NCBI GenBank assembly: GCA_013538805.1
Contig: JABXGR010000003.1
Coordinates: forward strand, 1-64,000
DNA: 64,000 nucleotides
Source of the DNA: Candidatus Nitrosocaldus schleperae
GTDB taxonomy: Archaea > Thermoproteota > Nitrososphaeria > Nitrososphaerales > Nitrosocaldaceae
Direction of reading: 5' to 3'
Shown here: in pieces, positions 37,695 through 46,493 of the stretch
How the letters are laid out: each line of letters starts with the position of its first letter
Position numbering within the stretch: the stretch's first letter is position 1
Position numbers and translations under genes: made by a program
Notes under the pieces: model-generated
The model's database searches: none
Told to the model about the DNA's origin: nothing
Seen by the model: only the letters and a program-made list of their open reading frames with translations

Positions 37695-38537
37695 ATGGGC
37701 AATATGAAAAGCATAATTTCAAGATTCAAGATGCTAATGATCATAGGAGTAGTATGTGGAATAGTTGTAGCAGTAATACAGTATGAGAGACCAATCCTTG
37801 CATTGATGCTAGGCTCTATAATAGGTGTTGCACCATTTATGGTAAGGATAGTATATATGAATAGGATTATATCTTCTATAGATAAAGGCATACCTTATCT
37901 TCTTCTTCACCTACTAGAATCGACCAAGAATGGCTTAAATATAATAGTAGCACTTCAAAGCATACCAGATATCAAGTCAGATCATCTTAGAGATGCAGTG
38001 AATAGATTGCTTATGAATATAGTAAGTGGGTCTAGCATAGATGTTGCATTCGATAGGTTTGAGAATGATCTTGTAACACCATTAGCAAAGAGTATATCTA
38101 ATGTTATAAGAATACTCATCATAAATGGTGGTAATATACCTCTTATATTAGAGAGAACGTATAACAATGTATATACGATGTATGTACTTGAAGAGGAAAG
38201 GAAGGCAAAACTTGAATCTTATAAGCATATAGTCTATATCTCTTACATCATCTATATTGCTATTGCAGTAATGCTATCAACCAACTTATTCAATAGTGTA
38301 AGTGATATGGTTAATACATATACAGATGTTAATATTAGTAATTCACTATTTAGACTGAATGTAACTAATATAGATGAGATGAGAGATATAATGTTGCATA
38401 TGGGCATAATAGAGGCTATAATTGGTGGACTAGGTATAGGTAAGATATGCTATGGTTCAATGCTTAACGGATTAAGACACTCAATAGTAATGTTGGTTAT
38501 ATGCCTTCTAGGCTTCTATATAGGTGGTGTTATATGA
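37695..38537 (+). CDS. Second pilus platform protein, TadB/TadC-like half
   Basis: 280 residues. Two N-terminal spans (MLMIIGVVCGIVVAVIQYER and ILALMLGSIIGVAPFMV), a cytoplasmic T2SF-like domain with LLHLLESTKNGLNIIVALQS, and three C-terminal spans. Partner of the 36779 protein. Its stop overlaps the next start as ATGA. Confidence 0.8.
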   Translation: MGNMKSIISRFKMLMIIGVVCGIVVAVIQYERPILALMLGSIIGVAPFMVRIVYMNRIISSIDKGIPYLLLHLLESTKNGLNIIVALQSIPDIKSDHLRDAVNRLLMNIVSGSSIDVAFDRFENDLVTPLAKSISNVIRILIINGGNIPLILERTYNNVYTMYVLEEERKAKLESYKHIVYISYIIYIAIAVMLSTNLFNSVSDMVNTYTDVNISNSLFRLNVTNIDEMRDIMLHMGIIEAIIGGLGIGKICYGSMLNGLRHSIVMLVICLLGFYIGGVI

Positions 38538-39475
38538 TTAGTGCAAGTATTGAAGACATTATAACAAAGTTAGTTGCTAACAATGTAGATAGCATAATTC
38601 CTACTATAGATGATGAGGGAAATATAAGTTATCCTGTATTAGAAGGATTAAGTATACCAGTAGAGATGTTAGAGGATGCAGTTAAGGATAATATACTTGA
38701 GAGGCATATATACAAAAGGATGCTTATATGCCCAATACATGTAAAGGTTCTTAGTCTTCCAACTCTACACTGCCCACAGTGCAAATCAAATGATATAAAG
38801 AAGATCAATTTAATAGAGCATATAACCTGTGGATTTATAGGCGAGAGGGATAGATTCGATAGCGGTGGAAGACTCGTATGCCCCTCATGCGATATTCAGA
38901 TCACGGAAAAGAACTCAAACATGCTAGGAGCATGGTATACATGCAATCTATGTTCAGCAAAGTTCAATGCTCCACTCATACTCTTCCAATGCAATAATCA
39001 CCAGCTTGATATAGCAATGGTAGATATCAAGGACATCTTCTACTATACTGTCAGAAAGGGTCTAATAAATAATGAATATGATGTGAACGAGGTTTTCACT
39101 ACAATATATCAGATACTTGAGAGTAAGAATATAAGCGTTATGAAGATGCATCCTATTAAGGGAAGGAGCGGGGTAGTACATACAGTACCCCTTTACATAA
39201 ATGATTACAGAGGTAATGATATAGTAATAGAATATTGTATAGACAATAATGATACTAACATAAGCAATAATAATTTCATACAAGTGATTATCAAGTTGAT
39301 AGATCTACAGGCAAAGCATATGATACTGATATGTATACCAAAGATGAGAGATGAGTTAAGATATATGGCTGCAACAAACAACATAATGGTTATAGAAGGA
39401 AATAATAAGAATGTGATTATAGCCAACCTTCTAGATATAGTAAATAGTAAAATACTCCAGAATAGAAGAGGATAG
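38534..39475 (+). CDS. Zinc-rich protein, likely TackOD1-like
   Basis: 313 residues from the ATG at 38534 (ATGA overlap with the platform gene), which I prefer over the upstream in-frame start at 38501. It has a run of Cys-x2-Cys pairs: CPQCK, CPSCD and CNLCSAKF, with EHITCGFIGERDRF between them. This order resembles the thaumarchaeal output domain TackOD1, a signalling module seen on response regulators. The C-terminal about 120 residues have strands and a hydrophobic core but no cysteines. It may sense or regulate the pilus. The family assignment is from memory and moderately certain. Confidence 0.55.
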   Translation: MISASIEDIITKLVANNVDSIIPTIDDEGNISYPVLEGLSIPVEMLEDAVKDNILERHIYKRMLICPIHVKVLSLPTLHCPQCKSNDIKKINLIEHITCGFIGERDRFDSGGRLVCPSCDIQITEKNSNMLGAWYTCNLCSAKFNAPLILFQCNNHQLDIAMVDIKDIFYYTVRKGLINNEYDVNEVFTTIYQILESKNISVMKMHPIKGRSGVVHTVPLYINDYRGNDIVIEYCIDNNDTNISNNNFIQVIIKLIDLQAKHMILICIPKMRDELRYMAATNNIMVIEGNNKNVIIANLLDIVNSKILQNRRG

Positions 39476-39482
39476 AGTTGAT

Positions 39483-39929
39483 ATGCATAAAAATTATTCA
39501 AGAAGAGGGGTTAATGCCATAATAGGCTCTATGCTTATGCTACTCATAGTAGTAGCAGTAGGTTCAGCAATTCTTGCTCTAGCACTTAATAATATAAATA
39601 TGTTCAATCTAGCATTGAAGGTTGAGGAGACTAACCTCTCAGGATATAAAAGTGATATTGTTATAGAGAATATAGCCATTAATACCAATAGTAATAGGGT
39701 TACCATCTGGCTTAGAAACCTTGGCAATGATCCTGTTCATATAACGAGGATTGCAATATTTGATATGGATACACAACAACTAATCATGCAGCAGGATACT
39801 AATATGATACTTGCGACAAAACAGTTGAGAGATGTTACCTATAATCTTACTCCTGTAATAGGACATGCATACAAGGTTGTTATAAACACAGCTGATGATG
39901 GTTCAGTAAGCGAGTACTTTAGTCCATAA
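39483..39929 (+). CDS. Type IV pilin-like protein (minor)
   Basis: 148 residues: RRG leader end, then VNAIIGSMLMLLIVVAVGSA and ILALAL as the assembly helix. The rest is a small beta domain. It starts 8 bp after the TackOD1-like gene in the same operon. No cysteines. Confidence 0.8.
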   Translation: MHKNYSRRGVNAIIGSMLMLLIVVAVGSAILALALNNINMFNLALKVEETNLSGYKSDIVIENIAINTNSNRVTIWLRNLGNDPVHITRIAIFDMDTQQLIMQQDTNMILATKQLRDVTYNLTPVIGHAYKVVINTADDGSVSEYFSP

Positions 39930-39998
39930 AATTGTTAAGTTGTATGTTCTTGCTATTATTTACATCATCTTATCTACTATCATATTAGATAAGATAAC

Positions 39999-40592
39999 AT
40001 GAATATAAGGAAGGAGAGTAAGGTAGGAGTTAGTGAGATAATATCAACACTCATCATAGTCTCTCTAACTGTTGTTGGTTCCTTATTCCTCTACAACTAT
40101 ATTAATGGCTATGTACACATCGAGAATCTTAGGGTTAAACATACTAATATTATGGTTATAGGTTATGATAGTAGAGATGGGGGCAGGATAGGTGGAATCC
40201 AAGGCATAGATAATCGTACGGATGGGGTACTCTGTGCTAAGAGTTGTAACCCTAATAGAATTCCAGCACAAGGTGGTACAGAGTTCATAGTACTTTACAT
40301 AAAGAATATCTCACCAACTAGTATAACAATAAATGAGATAGTAATTAATGGAGCAATGCATAGATGGAATAATACTCTCCCATTATCTGGAGGCTCATTC
40401 ATTATAATCAATGGTAATAATATAGTGCAAGGTAATGGTAGGAATGATATACCCTCGCTTACAACATCAACAGTACTAATAAAATTAAGTAATAATATAG
40501 AGGATGTACGATTAGGTAGCACAATTGAGATAGGTATACCACTAGATGGTTACATGTATAGAGAGAAGATAGTAGCAGGTGATGTAAGATGA
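39999..40592 (+). CDS. Type IV pilin, paralogue of the 31549 pilin
   Basis: 197 residues. Leader end KVG, then VSEIISTLIIVSLTVVGSLF. The globular part shares GYDSRDG, LYIKNISP, NGA and the C-terminal KIVAG with the major pilin at 31549. It has two cysteines in CAKSC that may form a disulfide. Overlaps the next gene by 4 nt (ATGA). Confidence 0.82.
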   Translation: MNIRKESKVGVSEIISTLIIVSLTVVGSLFLYNYINGYVHIENLRVKHTNIMVIGYDSRDGGRIGGIQGIDNRTDGVLCAKSCNPNRIPAQGGTEFIVLYIKNISPTSITINEIVINGAMHRWNNTLPLSGGSFIIINGNNIVQGNGRNDIPSLTTSTVLIKLSNNIEDVRLGSTIEIGIPLDGYMYREKIVAGDVR

Positions 40593-41335
40593 ATAGGAGG
40601 GGAAGGAGAAGAGGAGTAGCTAGCATAGTTGGAAATCTCTTCACACTAATAATATTGTTTGCATCTTTTGCATCAATATTTGCATTCATCCAATACCAAC
40701 GTTCATCCATGCAGGTTCAGAGTATGTTGCTGAACAAGATAGATTATGATATAATAACAAACATAGTTAGGTGTAACAATACTAACAATTATTGTATAAC
40801 CATAGGCATAATTAATAAATCTACAGAGAAGATAGATATACTCTCCCTCTGGATAACTGATAAGTATGGCATGCCTCTCCTGCAGAGAGATACCAACATC
40901 ATGCTAGAGAAAGGTAGGAGTGCAGTTCTATTGGATTCGTATAGCATGAGCAGTCTTAATGATAATGATAGAATAAGGATAAAGATAGTAACATCAGATG
41001 GTACAGTTAAGAGTGAAGAGTTTGTCATACCCTATCCTATGCTCAAGATAAAAACTATACCTATAAAGAGTTTAAGTTGCGTTGGTCAAACAATTCTAAT
41101 CCATGTCATCAATAATGAGGATACACCAATAGATAATATAAAGATCTATATTAATAATGATAGAAATAATAATATTGCAGTGCTTGATGTTGGAAGGCTT
41201 GATGGTAAGAGCAATGTTATATTACAGCATAACCTCTCAATTGCAGTAAATAACCTAACCATCTATGCAGAAGGGATTAGTATATTAGAGAGATCTATAA
41301 GGAGTAATACAGAGACGGTAAGATTAGATTGTTAA
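40589..41335 (+). CDS. Pilin-like protein, last gene of the pilus operon
   Basis: 248 residues. Short leader RRGRRRG, then VASIVGNLFTLIILFASFAS as the hydrophobic helix. The rest is a two-part beta-rich region with cysteines in RCNNTNNYC and a C-terminal LDC. It could be a minor or tip pilin. Starts 4 nt inside the preceding pilin gene. Confidence 0.75.
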   Translation: MNRRGRRRGVASIVGNLFTLIILFASFASIFAFIQYQRSSMQVQSMLLNKIDYDIITNIVRCNNTNNYCITIGIINKSTEKIDILSLWITDKYGMPLLQRDTNIMLEKGRSAVLLDSYSMSSLNDNDRIRIKIVTSDGTVKSEEFVIPYPMLKIKTIPIKSLSCVGQTILIHVINNEDTPIDNIKIYINNDRNNNIAVLDVGRLDGKSNVILQHNLSIAVNNLTIYAEGISILERSIRSNTETVRLDC

Positions 41336-41370
41336 TAAGATGATGGTTTAGAATGATGCTAGATAAGATA

Positions 41371-42528
41371 TCAGCCCTGTATAAGTACTATAACACTTGC
41401 ATGCGTTCCAGCAGCAGCCATGTTATGCACTAACCCTATTCTACAATCCTTTATCTGCCTATCTCCTGCTTTATGCATCAACTGTCTTGTAACCTCAACA
41501 ACTTGAGCAATACCAGTTGTGCCAGATGAGTGTCCTCTACCCAGTATGCCTCCATCTGTGTTAACTGCTGGTATGCTTATCTTCCCTTCAACAGCATAAC
41601 CTCCCTTACCCTTCTCAACGAAGCCCAGATCCTCATATGCTAGTATCTCAAGTATTGTGAATGAGTCATGTACTTGAGCAACATCAACCATCTCTGGCTT
41701 TACATTACTCATCCTATATGCTTGCCTTGCAGCATCTACACTTGCATGCATAGTTGTAAGATCTATGCTATTTATACTAGCACCAATACTACTTGAACCT
41801 ATACCCTTTATCCATACTGGTTCCTTGCAGATACTCTTTGCAAGATCTGCACTTGCAAGGAGTATAGATGCTGCTCCATTGCATGCTATAGAGCAATCGT
41901 ATAGCCTTAATGGTTCAACTATAGGCTTTGAGTTCAATACATCATCAACATCTATAGCATCTTTGCCATAAAAGTATGCCTTATCATTAGTTAATGCATT
42001 TATCCTGTTCTTAACAGCAACCATGGCAAGTTGCTCCCTGCTTGTTCCAAACTCCTGCATATGCTTCATACTATATAGAGCAGCCCAGTGTGCAGGATGC
42101 CTCATATCTCCTCTTGCTACATCCCAATCCAATAGCATACCTGAGTTGCTAGAATCAAACCCAACAACAAGTGCTAGATTGGATAGCCCAGATGCTATGT
42201 ATGAGTATGCTGCTATTAGTGCATCTACCCCAGAACTACACATACTCTCTACCCTATTAACTATCCTTGCCCTTATGCCTAGCATATCAGCCAGTATGTT
42301 TGCTGTATATGCACTGCTATCTGTCGTTGAGGTTATTAGAGCATCTATCCCATCCTTCAATGATCTTGCATCATACTCCATATTGCTAAACATATCAACA
42401 ACAGATTGGATAGCAAGTTCATAGAGTGAGTACTTGATCTCCCTGTTGAACCTTGCTAAACCATAGCCTATGATAGCAACATTAGCATTAGCATTAGCAT
42501 TAGTGCCATTAACATCAGCATTACTCAT
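41371..42528 (-). CDS. Thiolase (SCP-x/acetyl-CoA acetyltransferase type)
   Basis: 385 residues. The acyl-accepting Cys is in VESMCSSGVDALIAAY; the His is in VHDSFTILE and LVHNMAAAGTHASV marks the C-terminal motif. The usual second Cys of CxG is replaced (AAGTHA), as in SCP-x and archaeal thiolases. It may act in acetoacetyl-CoA cleavage of the carbon cycle or in isoprenoid synthesis; AOA carry several. No DUF35 partner is adjacent. The first residues are an Asn/Ala run encoded by ATTAGC repeats. It overlaps the end of the LLM gene by 8 nt. Confidence 0.82.
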   Translation of the reverse strand: MSNADVNGTNANANANVAIIGYGLARFNREIKYSLYELAIQSVVDMFSNMEYDARSLKDGIDALITSTTDSSAYTANILADMLGIRARIVNRVESMCSSGVDALIAAYSYIASGLSNLALVVGFDSSNSGMLLDWDVARGDMRHPAHWAALYSMKHMQEFGTSREQLAMVAVKNRINALTNDKAYFYGKDAIDVDDVLNSKPIVEPLRLYDCSIACNGAASILLASADLAKSICKEPVWIKGIGSSSIGASINSIDLTTMHASVDAARQAYRMSNVKPEMVDVAQVHDSFTILEILAYEDLGFVEKGKGGYAVEGKISIPAVNTDGGILGRGHSSGTTGIAQVVEVTRQLMHKAGDRQIKDCRIGLVHNMAAAGTHASVIVLIQG

Positions 42529-43504
42529 CTCTAACCATAGCCTCCATCATATGCTCAAATATAATGTAATCCTCCTCAGCATTATATACTGGATTTATAA
42601 GAAGTATAGGTAGATCTATATCCTTTATGAACGATCTAAGTTGCTTCACACAATCCTCTACGCTACCTGCCAATGCAAGTGAGTTGAGCATCCTATCACT
42701 TACAAGCATGTGTAAATCCTTGAGTCCACTCCTCCTATACTCTTCTCTTATATGCTCAACCTCATCCCTGAATCCATGCTCTGCCAAGAATCTAGCATAT
42801 ATGGAGCCTACTGCAGTGTAGAATGCTATGCTCTTCTTAGCCCTCTCAATAGCCCTTTGAGTATCGTTGGAGACTGCTGTTATAAGAACTAATGCAACAT
42901 CCAACCTTGGATTTGTATCCTTTAGCATTCTAACTCGCTCACCAAGTTCATCCTTAGGCATGAGGAATAGGATTGCACCATCACCAACCTCGCTAGCAAG
43001 CTTTAGCATACCTTGGTTGGTTCCTGCTATGTATATTGGTATATTGCTCCTTAGAGGCTTAAAGCCTAGCCTCATACCATTAACCCTTACAACTCTTCCA
43101 TTGTAATCAACCCTCTCCCCTCTTGATATCAATCTTATAACATCAACATACTCCTTCATCCTTGCTATATTATCCTTGAACTCTAGACCATGCCAGTCCT
43201 CAGCAAGCCTCTTGCTTCCTGCTCCTAAACCTAGTATCGCTCTGCCATTAGAGTATAAATCTAGGGTATTAACTGCCATTGCAGTACTTGCTGCGCTCCT
43301 AGCATATATGTTGACTATAGCAGTACCTAGCATAACACCTCTAGTTAGCGATGCTATATAAGCAAGTGTTACAAATGCATCCCTCCCCCATGACTCTGGC
43401 ACCCATATGGAGTGTAGGTTCATGCTCTCAGCTCTCCTTGCATACTCTATAACCTGTCTATCATCCAAGAGCATCCCTAGGCTCAGCCCTATCCTCCTCC
43501 CCAT
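42521..43504 (-). CDS. LLM-class oxidoreductase (F420- or FMN-dependent)
   Basis: 327 residues of the luciferase-like monooxygenase fold: GLSLGMLLDDRQVIEYARRA, MNLHSIWVPESWGRDAF, TAIVNIYARSAASTAM and GRAILGLGAGSK. In archaea this fold includes the F420-dependent methylenetetrahydromethanopterin reductase Mer, but the sequence does not decide it; other F420 or FMN enzymes are equally possible. Coupled to the thiolase gene by an 8-nt overlap. Confidence 0.8.
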   Translation of the reverse strand: MGRRIGLSLGMLLDDRQVIEYARRAESMNLHSIWVPESWGRDAFVTLAYIASLTRGVMLGTAIVNIYARSAASTAMAVNTLDLYSNGRAILGLGAGSKRLAEDWHGLEFKDNIARMKEYVDVIRLISRGERVDYNGRVVRVNGMRLGFKPLRSNIPIYIAGTNQGMLKLASEVGDGAILFLMPKDELGERVRMLKDTNPRLDVALVLITAVSNDTQRAIERAKKSIAFYTAVGSIYARFLAEHGFRDEVEHIREEYRRSGLKDLHMLVSDRMLNSLALAGSVEDCVKQLRSFIKDIDLPILLINPVYNAEEDYIIFEHMMEAMVRDE

Positions 43505-43561
43505 TCCTCCATCTCCTCCCCTTCCCTTCCTCCTCTTCTATCACTATTGCTTATACTATTA

Positions 43562-44242
43562 TCATCTTTTGTACTCCCTCAACTCCTTACTTGCCTCTTC
43601 AATATCCTTGTGTGTATCTATAGATCTCCAGTACACATCCTTATACTTTACAGCGTAAAGCATCCCCTTTCTTGCTAGTTGTGGGAATGTATCATACTCT
43701 ATACTCCCCTTATCTGGAAGGTATGCTAGTACATCATGGTTAAGGCAGTAGACCCCAGCATTTATCCAGAACTGATCAAGCTTAGGCTTCTCCTTAAAAC
43801 CAGTTATCCTTGCATCACTGCTCATCTCAACTATCCCATATGGGCTTGGCAATGGAACTACTGCTATGCTATTATTCTGCATCATAACCATCCTTGCTAT
43901 GTTAAGATCGGTTATGATATCACCATTAACAACTATGAACCTCTCCTCACCATTCAGGAGTTGCCTAGCATTCTTAATAGCCCCTCCAGTACCCAATGGC
44001 TCATCCTCAACAACATAATCTATGCTTACTGAGTACCTGCTACCATTGCCAAGATAATCCATTATACGCTCTCTCATGTAGCCAACGCAGAGTATGAGTT
44101 CATCTATGCCATTCAGTCTAAGCCATTCTATCTGCCATGCTACTATTGGCTTTTCAAGTATCTCAACCATTGGCTTTGGTCTATCATCAGTTAGAGGCTT
44201 CAACCTCTTCCCAAAGCCTCCAGCAAGTATCACAGCCTTCAT
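43562..44242 (-). CDS. Sugar-phosphate nucleotidyltransferase (second copy)
   Basis: 226 residues from the ATG at 44242, beginning MKAVILAGGFGKRLKPLTDD, followed by RPKPMVEI. Metal-binding VVNGDIITDL and the C-terminal YWRSIDTHKDIEEA. Paralogue of the gene at 10062; it may make GDP-mannose, UDP-glucose or dTDP-glucose. The start at 44287 is rejected because the TATA-like AAGTTTATTAG (about 44266-44276 on this strand) lies about 29 nt before 44242. Confidence 0.83.
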   Translation of the reverse strand: MKAVILAGGFGKRLKPLTDDRPKPMVEILEKPIVAWQIEWLRLNGIDELILCVGYMRERIMDYLGNGSRYSVSIDYVVEDEPLGTGGAIKNARQLLNGEERFIVVNGDIITDLNIARMVMMQNNSIAVVPLPSPYGIVEMSSDARITGFKEKPKLDQFWINAGVYCLNHDVLAYLPDKGSIEYDTFPQLARKGMLYAVKYKDVYWRSIDTHKDIEEASKELREYKR

Positions 44243-44279
44243 GTGATGAAGGGTAGTATGGGCGCTAATAAACTTAAAC

Positions 44280-44405
44280 TTATCCACGCTCTGTAAGCTT
44301 GTAATGTATCTCCTGATAACATTCTACGCATACCTCCTCATCGTTGGTATGCTCACATGAAAGCATCCTCTTGACTTCTCTCATGCAGATAGGGCATATA
44401 GGCAT
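44280..44405 (-). CDS. Small zinc-finger-like protein
   Basis: 41 residues, MPICPICMREVKRMLSCEHT, then NDEEVCVECYQEIHYKLTER and G. CPIC, C17, H19 and CVEC (C26, C29) could make one or two zinc sites. It is just upstream of the nucleotidyltransferase at 43562 on the same strand. Short but cysteine-patterned, so I consider it real; a similar small protein is at 46285. Confidence 0.55.
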   Translation of the reverse strand: MPICPICMREVKRMLSCEHTNDEEVCVECYQEIHYKLTERG

Positions 44406-44417
44406 ACCATTACACCT

Positions 44418-44902
44418 TCAGAATATCTGGCAACAGAATATCTGGCGAAGATAAGAAATGACTGGATTATTAGCTGCCATGACATTCTGTAGGAATGCCT
44501 TGAAGTTAGTATTTGTTTTAATATTTGTATTACCTGTTATGCGATGTAACTCAGCATTAGTAGAAGGTAGACCGAACTCTTTAACATTAATATTCATGGT
44601 ATTTGCAAGTCTTAATAAGAATCCTTCAAGGTCTGGTCTTAAAACTACTAATATACTATTTTTCGTTTTGTATACTATAATATAGTTATTATTAAGGAGC
44701 ATCTGATAACTATTTAATCTTCTATCCTTATAACTGTTTGGATCTTCATCTATAACTGCCTTTATATTTTCGCTACATTCATGTATTTTCTTAATTATCT
44801 AGATCTACCTACGCTATGTATTATCCTCGCATCTCTATCCTTGTTACCTAACAGTGCTCTAATGAATAACTCATCAGCATAACACTCAACCAGTATCTTC
44901 AT
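44418..44902 (-). pseudogene. TOPRIM-like partner of the ATPase, frameshifted
   Basis: The ATG at 44902, 17 nt inside the ATPase gene end, opens MKILVECYADELFIRALLGN, which runs 35 codons to a TAA at 44795-44797. The next frame continues without a start as IIKKIHECSENIKAVIDEDP and on to 44418. One A inserted at about 44797 (TAGATAATT to TAGAATAATT) joins them into about 160 residues. VEC-x-ADE and the later DEDP fit the TOPRIM metal site (Glu, then D-x-D), and the middle IILVVLRPDLEGFLLRLA-like part is hydrophobic. Such short proteins accompany OLD-type ATPases and are nucleases. Whether the frameshift is real is unknown. Confidence 0.65.
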
Positions 44903-46193
44903 CTTCTCCACCTATTGATTTCTCTACGTTAAAGAAGAGATCGTAATCATACTCTAACAGTTGCTGTATCTCTTCCTCCCTCAATGACTTCACACAGGTA
45001 GTTCTATTTTTATCCAGATAAGTAACAAGTATGTTTATATCCTCCTTCTTACATTTCTCAACTAGTGTTAACAAGAAGTATGGATTATGTGTAGAGATGA
45101 AGAACTGGTTATTATTCTCATCATATGCTATTAACTCTGCTATGTGCTTTGTGAATACAGGGAATATATGTGCTTCAGGTTCCTCTAGTACTATCACTGC
45201 ATTCTTGTTGGATAATATTGCAGCTGCATAGAATATAATCCTTTGTAGACCATCGGATAATGTATTGTAAGGTATCTCAACTGTTCTTATATCATCAATT
45301 ATCATATCATCACCAACCTTCTTCTCTCCTAATACTATAAGTATCTCAGAGTATGTAGGGAACAAGCTAGGACCGTAGCCCTTTAGTATTTCATTTACAT
45401 ATTTCCTCACATCTTTATTATTCTTTATTATATGATTAAGATTACTACCGTGAGGTGTATATAGATATTCTCCATACGGTGCCATACTATAAATAGGTTC
45501 TCTAAATCTATAGAATCTTAAGATAGGGTAATGAGAATCCGTGTTCTTACTTACTATAATTCTACCTATCATCCATGGATGCAAATAACATACGTATGGA
45601 TGTTCTCCAAGTTCTGTAAGTTTTATACTCCAGCTGCCATTTTGCGGTATCTGACCAGAGTCGAACTTTGGATTCCCTAACTGCCATGTAGTACTATCTA
45701 GAGGGTTTCTTGCAAATACTATTGCATGGCTTGCTGTATCCTTATTAACAAAGAATACAGTACTACCTGCTGGTACTGTTAGTGTTGATGGTTTGAAGCA
45801 TTTATCGCTCAGCATCTTCTTCCAATCTCCAGTTGGTGAGTATGCTGGATTACATGATTCATTACTTGCTCCCTCTGGGATCTCTATGTAAAATTGTGGT
45901 ATTAATCCTTCAGCACGATAGTTGTTCGCAGAATAGAACTCAACTTTCTTCCCATCCATGACAATACGTATGGGCTTACCTTCTTTGAAGTGATAAAGAT
46001 CACTTACCTCTCTGTATCTTATAAACTCACTTATATTGCCTGATGTTTGGAGAGCACATACAAGTCCTAGAGCCTCAAGTATGTTGCTCTTGCCAGTATT
46101 TGGTTCCCCTATAAGAACATTGACCTTTTTACACTCTATCTCCAAATGCTTTATAGATTTGAAATTTTCTATACCTAGTCTCTTTATCATCAA
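44886..46193 (-). CDS. OLD-like AAA ATPase with inserted cupredoxin domain
   Basis: 435 residues in one uninterrupted frame. ATPase parts: Walker A GEPNTGKSN (29-37), ABC-like signature LSDGLQRII (312-320), Walker B AVIVLEEPEAH (332-342) and H-loop ISTHNPYF (366-373). Residues about 103-214 (DNA about 45552-45887) are instead a complete type-1 copper domain: IPEGAS start, TVPAGSTVFFVNKD core, first ligand H156, then C202-x2-H205-x2-M208 in YVCYLHPWM. Two more cysteines, C114 and C132, could form a disulfide. No signal peptide, so it is cytosolic. AOA cupredoxins are normally secreted. I read it as an OLD-family ATPase paired with a TOPRIM-like gene, possibly anti-mobile-element, that has gained a copper/redox module. 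The fusion is plain; the function is inferred. Confidence 0.85.
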   Translation of the reverse strand: MMIKRLGIENFKSIKHLEIECKKVNVLIGEPNTGKSNILEALGLVCALQTSGNISEFIRYREVSDLYHFKEGKPIRIVMDGKKVEFYSANNYRAEGLIPQFYIEIPEGASNESCNPAYSPTGDWKKMLSDKCFKPSTLTVPAGSTVFFVNKDTASHAIVFARNPLDSTTWQLGNPKFDSGQIPQNGSWSIKLTELGEHPYVCYLHPWMIGRIIVSKNTDSHYPILRFYRFREPIYSMAPYGEYLYTPHGSNLNHIIKNNKDVRKYVNEILKGYGPSLFPTYSEILIVLGEKKVGDDMIIDDIRTVEIPYNTLSDGLQRIIFYAAAILSNKNAVIVLEEPEAHIFPVFTKHIAELIAYDENNNQFFISTHNPYFLLTLVEKCKKEDINILVTYLDKNRTTCVKSLREEEIQQLLEYDYDLFFNVEKSIGGEDEDTG

Positions 46194-46284
46194 TAAATGA
46201 TTAAATATTAAGTATAAGATAAGTCTTTCTAAATACTATCTATATAGCATCTTTCCTTAACTCTATTTATCGATTCATAATATA

Positions 46285-46446
46285 TCAAGTCACATCTATA
46301 TCTGAGAAGCCTTTATCCTTTATGCTCTCAACATACTTCCTTATTATCTCCCTAACACAGTCATGGCATATTATGTACACCTTCTGCTCAACAGGCACAA
46401 GTACAAATTCGTTAGTATCTCTATGGCATCTAACACACTCTACCAT
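46285..46446 (-). CDS. Small CxxC-CxxC protein
   Basis: 53 residues: MVECVRCHRDTNEFVLVPVE, then QKVYIICHDCVREIIRKYVE and SIKDKGFSDIDVT. C4-x2-C7 and C27-x2-C30 likely form one zinc site. Independent small gene between the ATPase and a membrane protein, same strand. Confidence 0.65.
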   Translation of the reverse strand: MVECVRCHRDTNEFVLVPVEQKVYIICHDCVREIIRKYVESIKDKGFSDIDVT

Positions 46447-46493
46447 TAATTGTATGGTTTAACCATACACTATTTATAAATTCTTATCTTTAT

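Noticed and set aside
44886-46193. Two separate overlapping genes instead of one chimera
   Set aside because: The frame is continuous from 46193 to 44886 with no stop, and the ATPase motifs lie on both sides of the copper domain.
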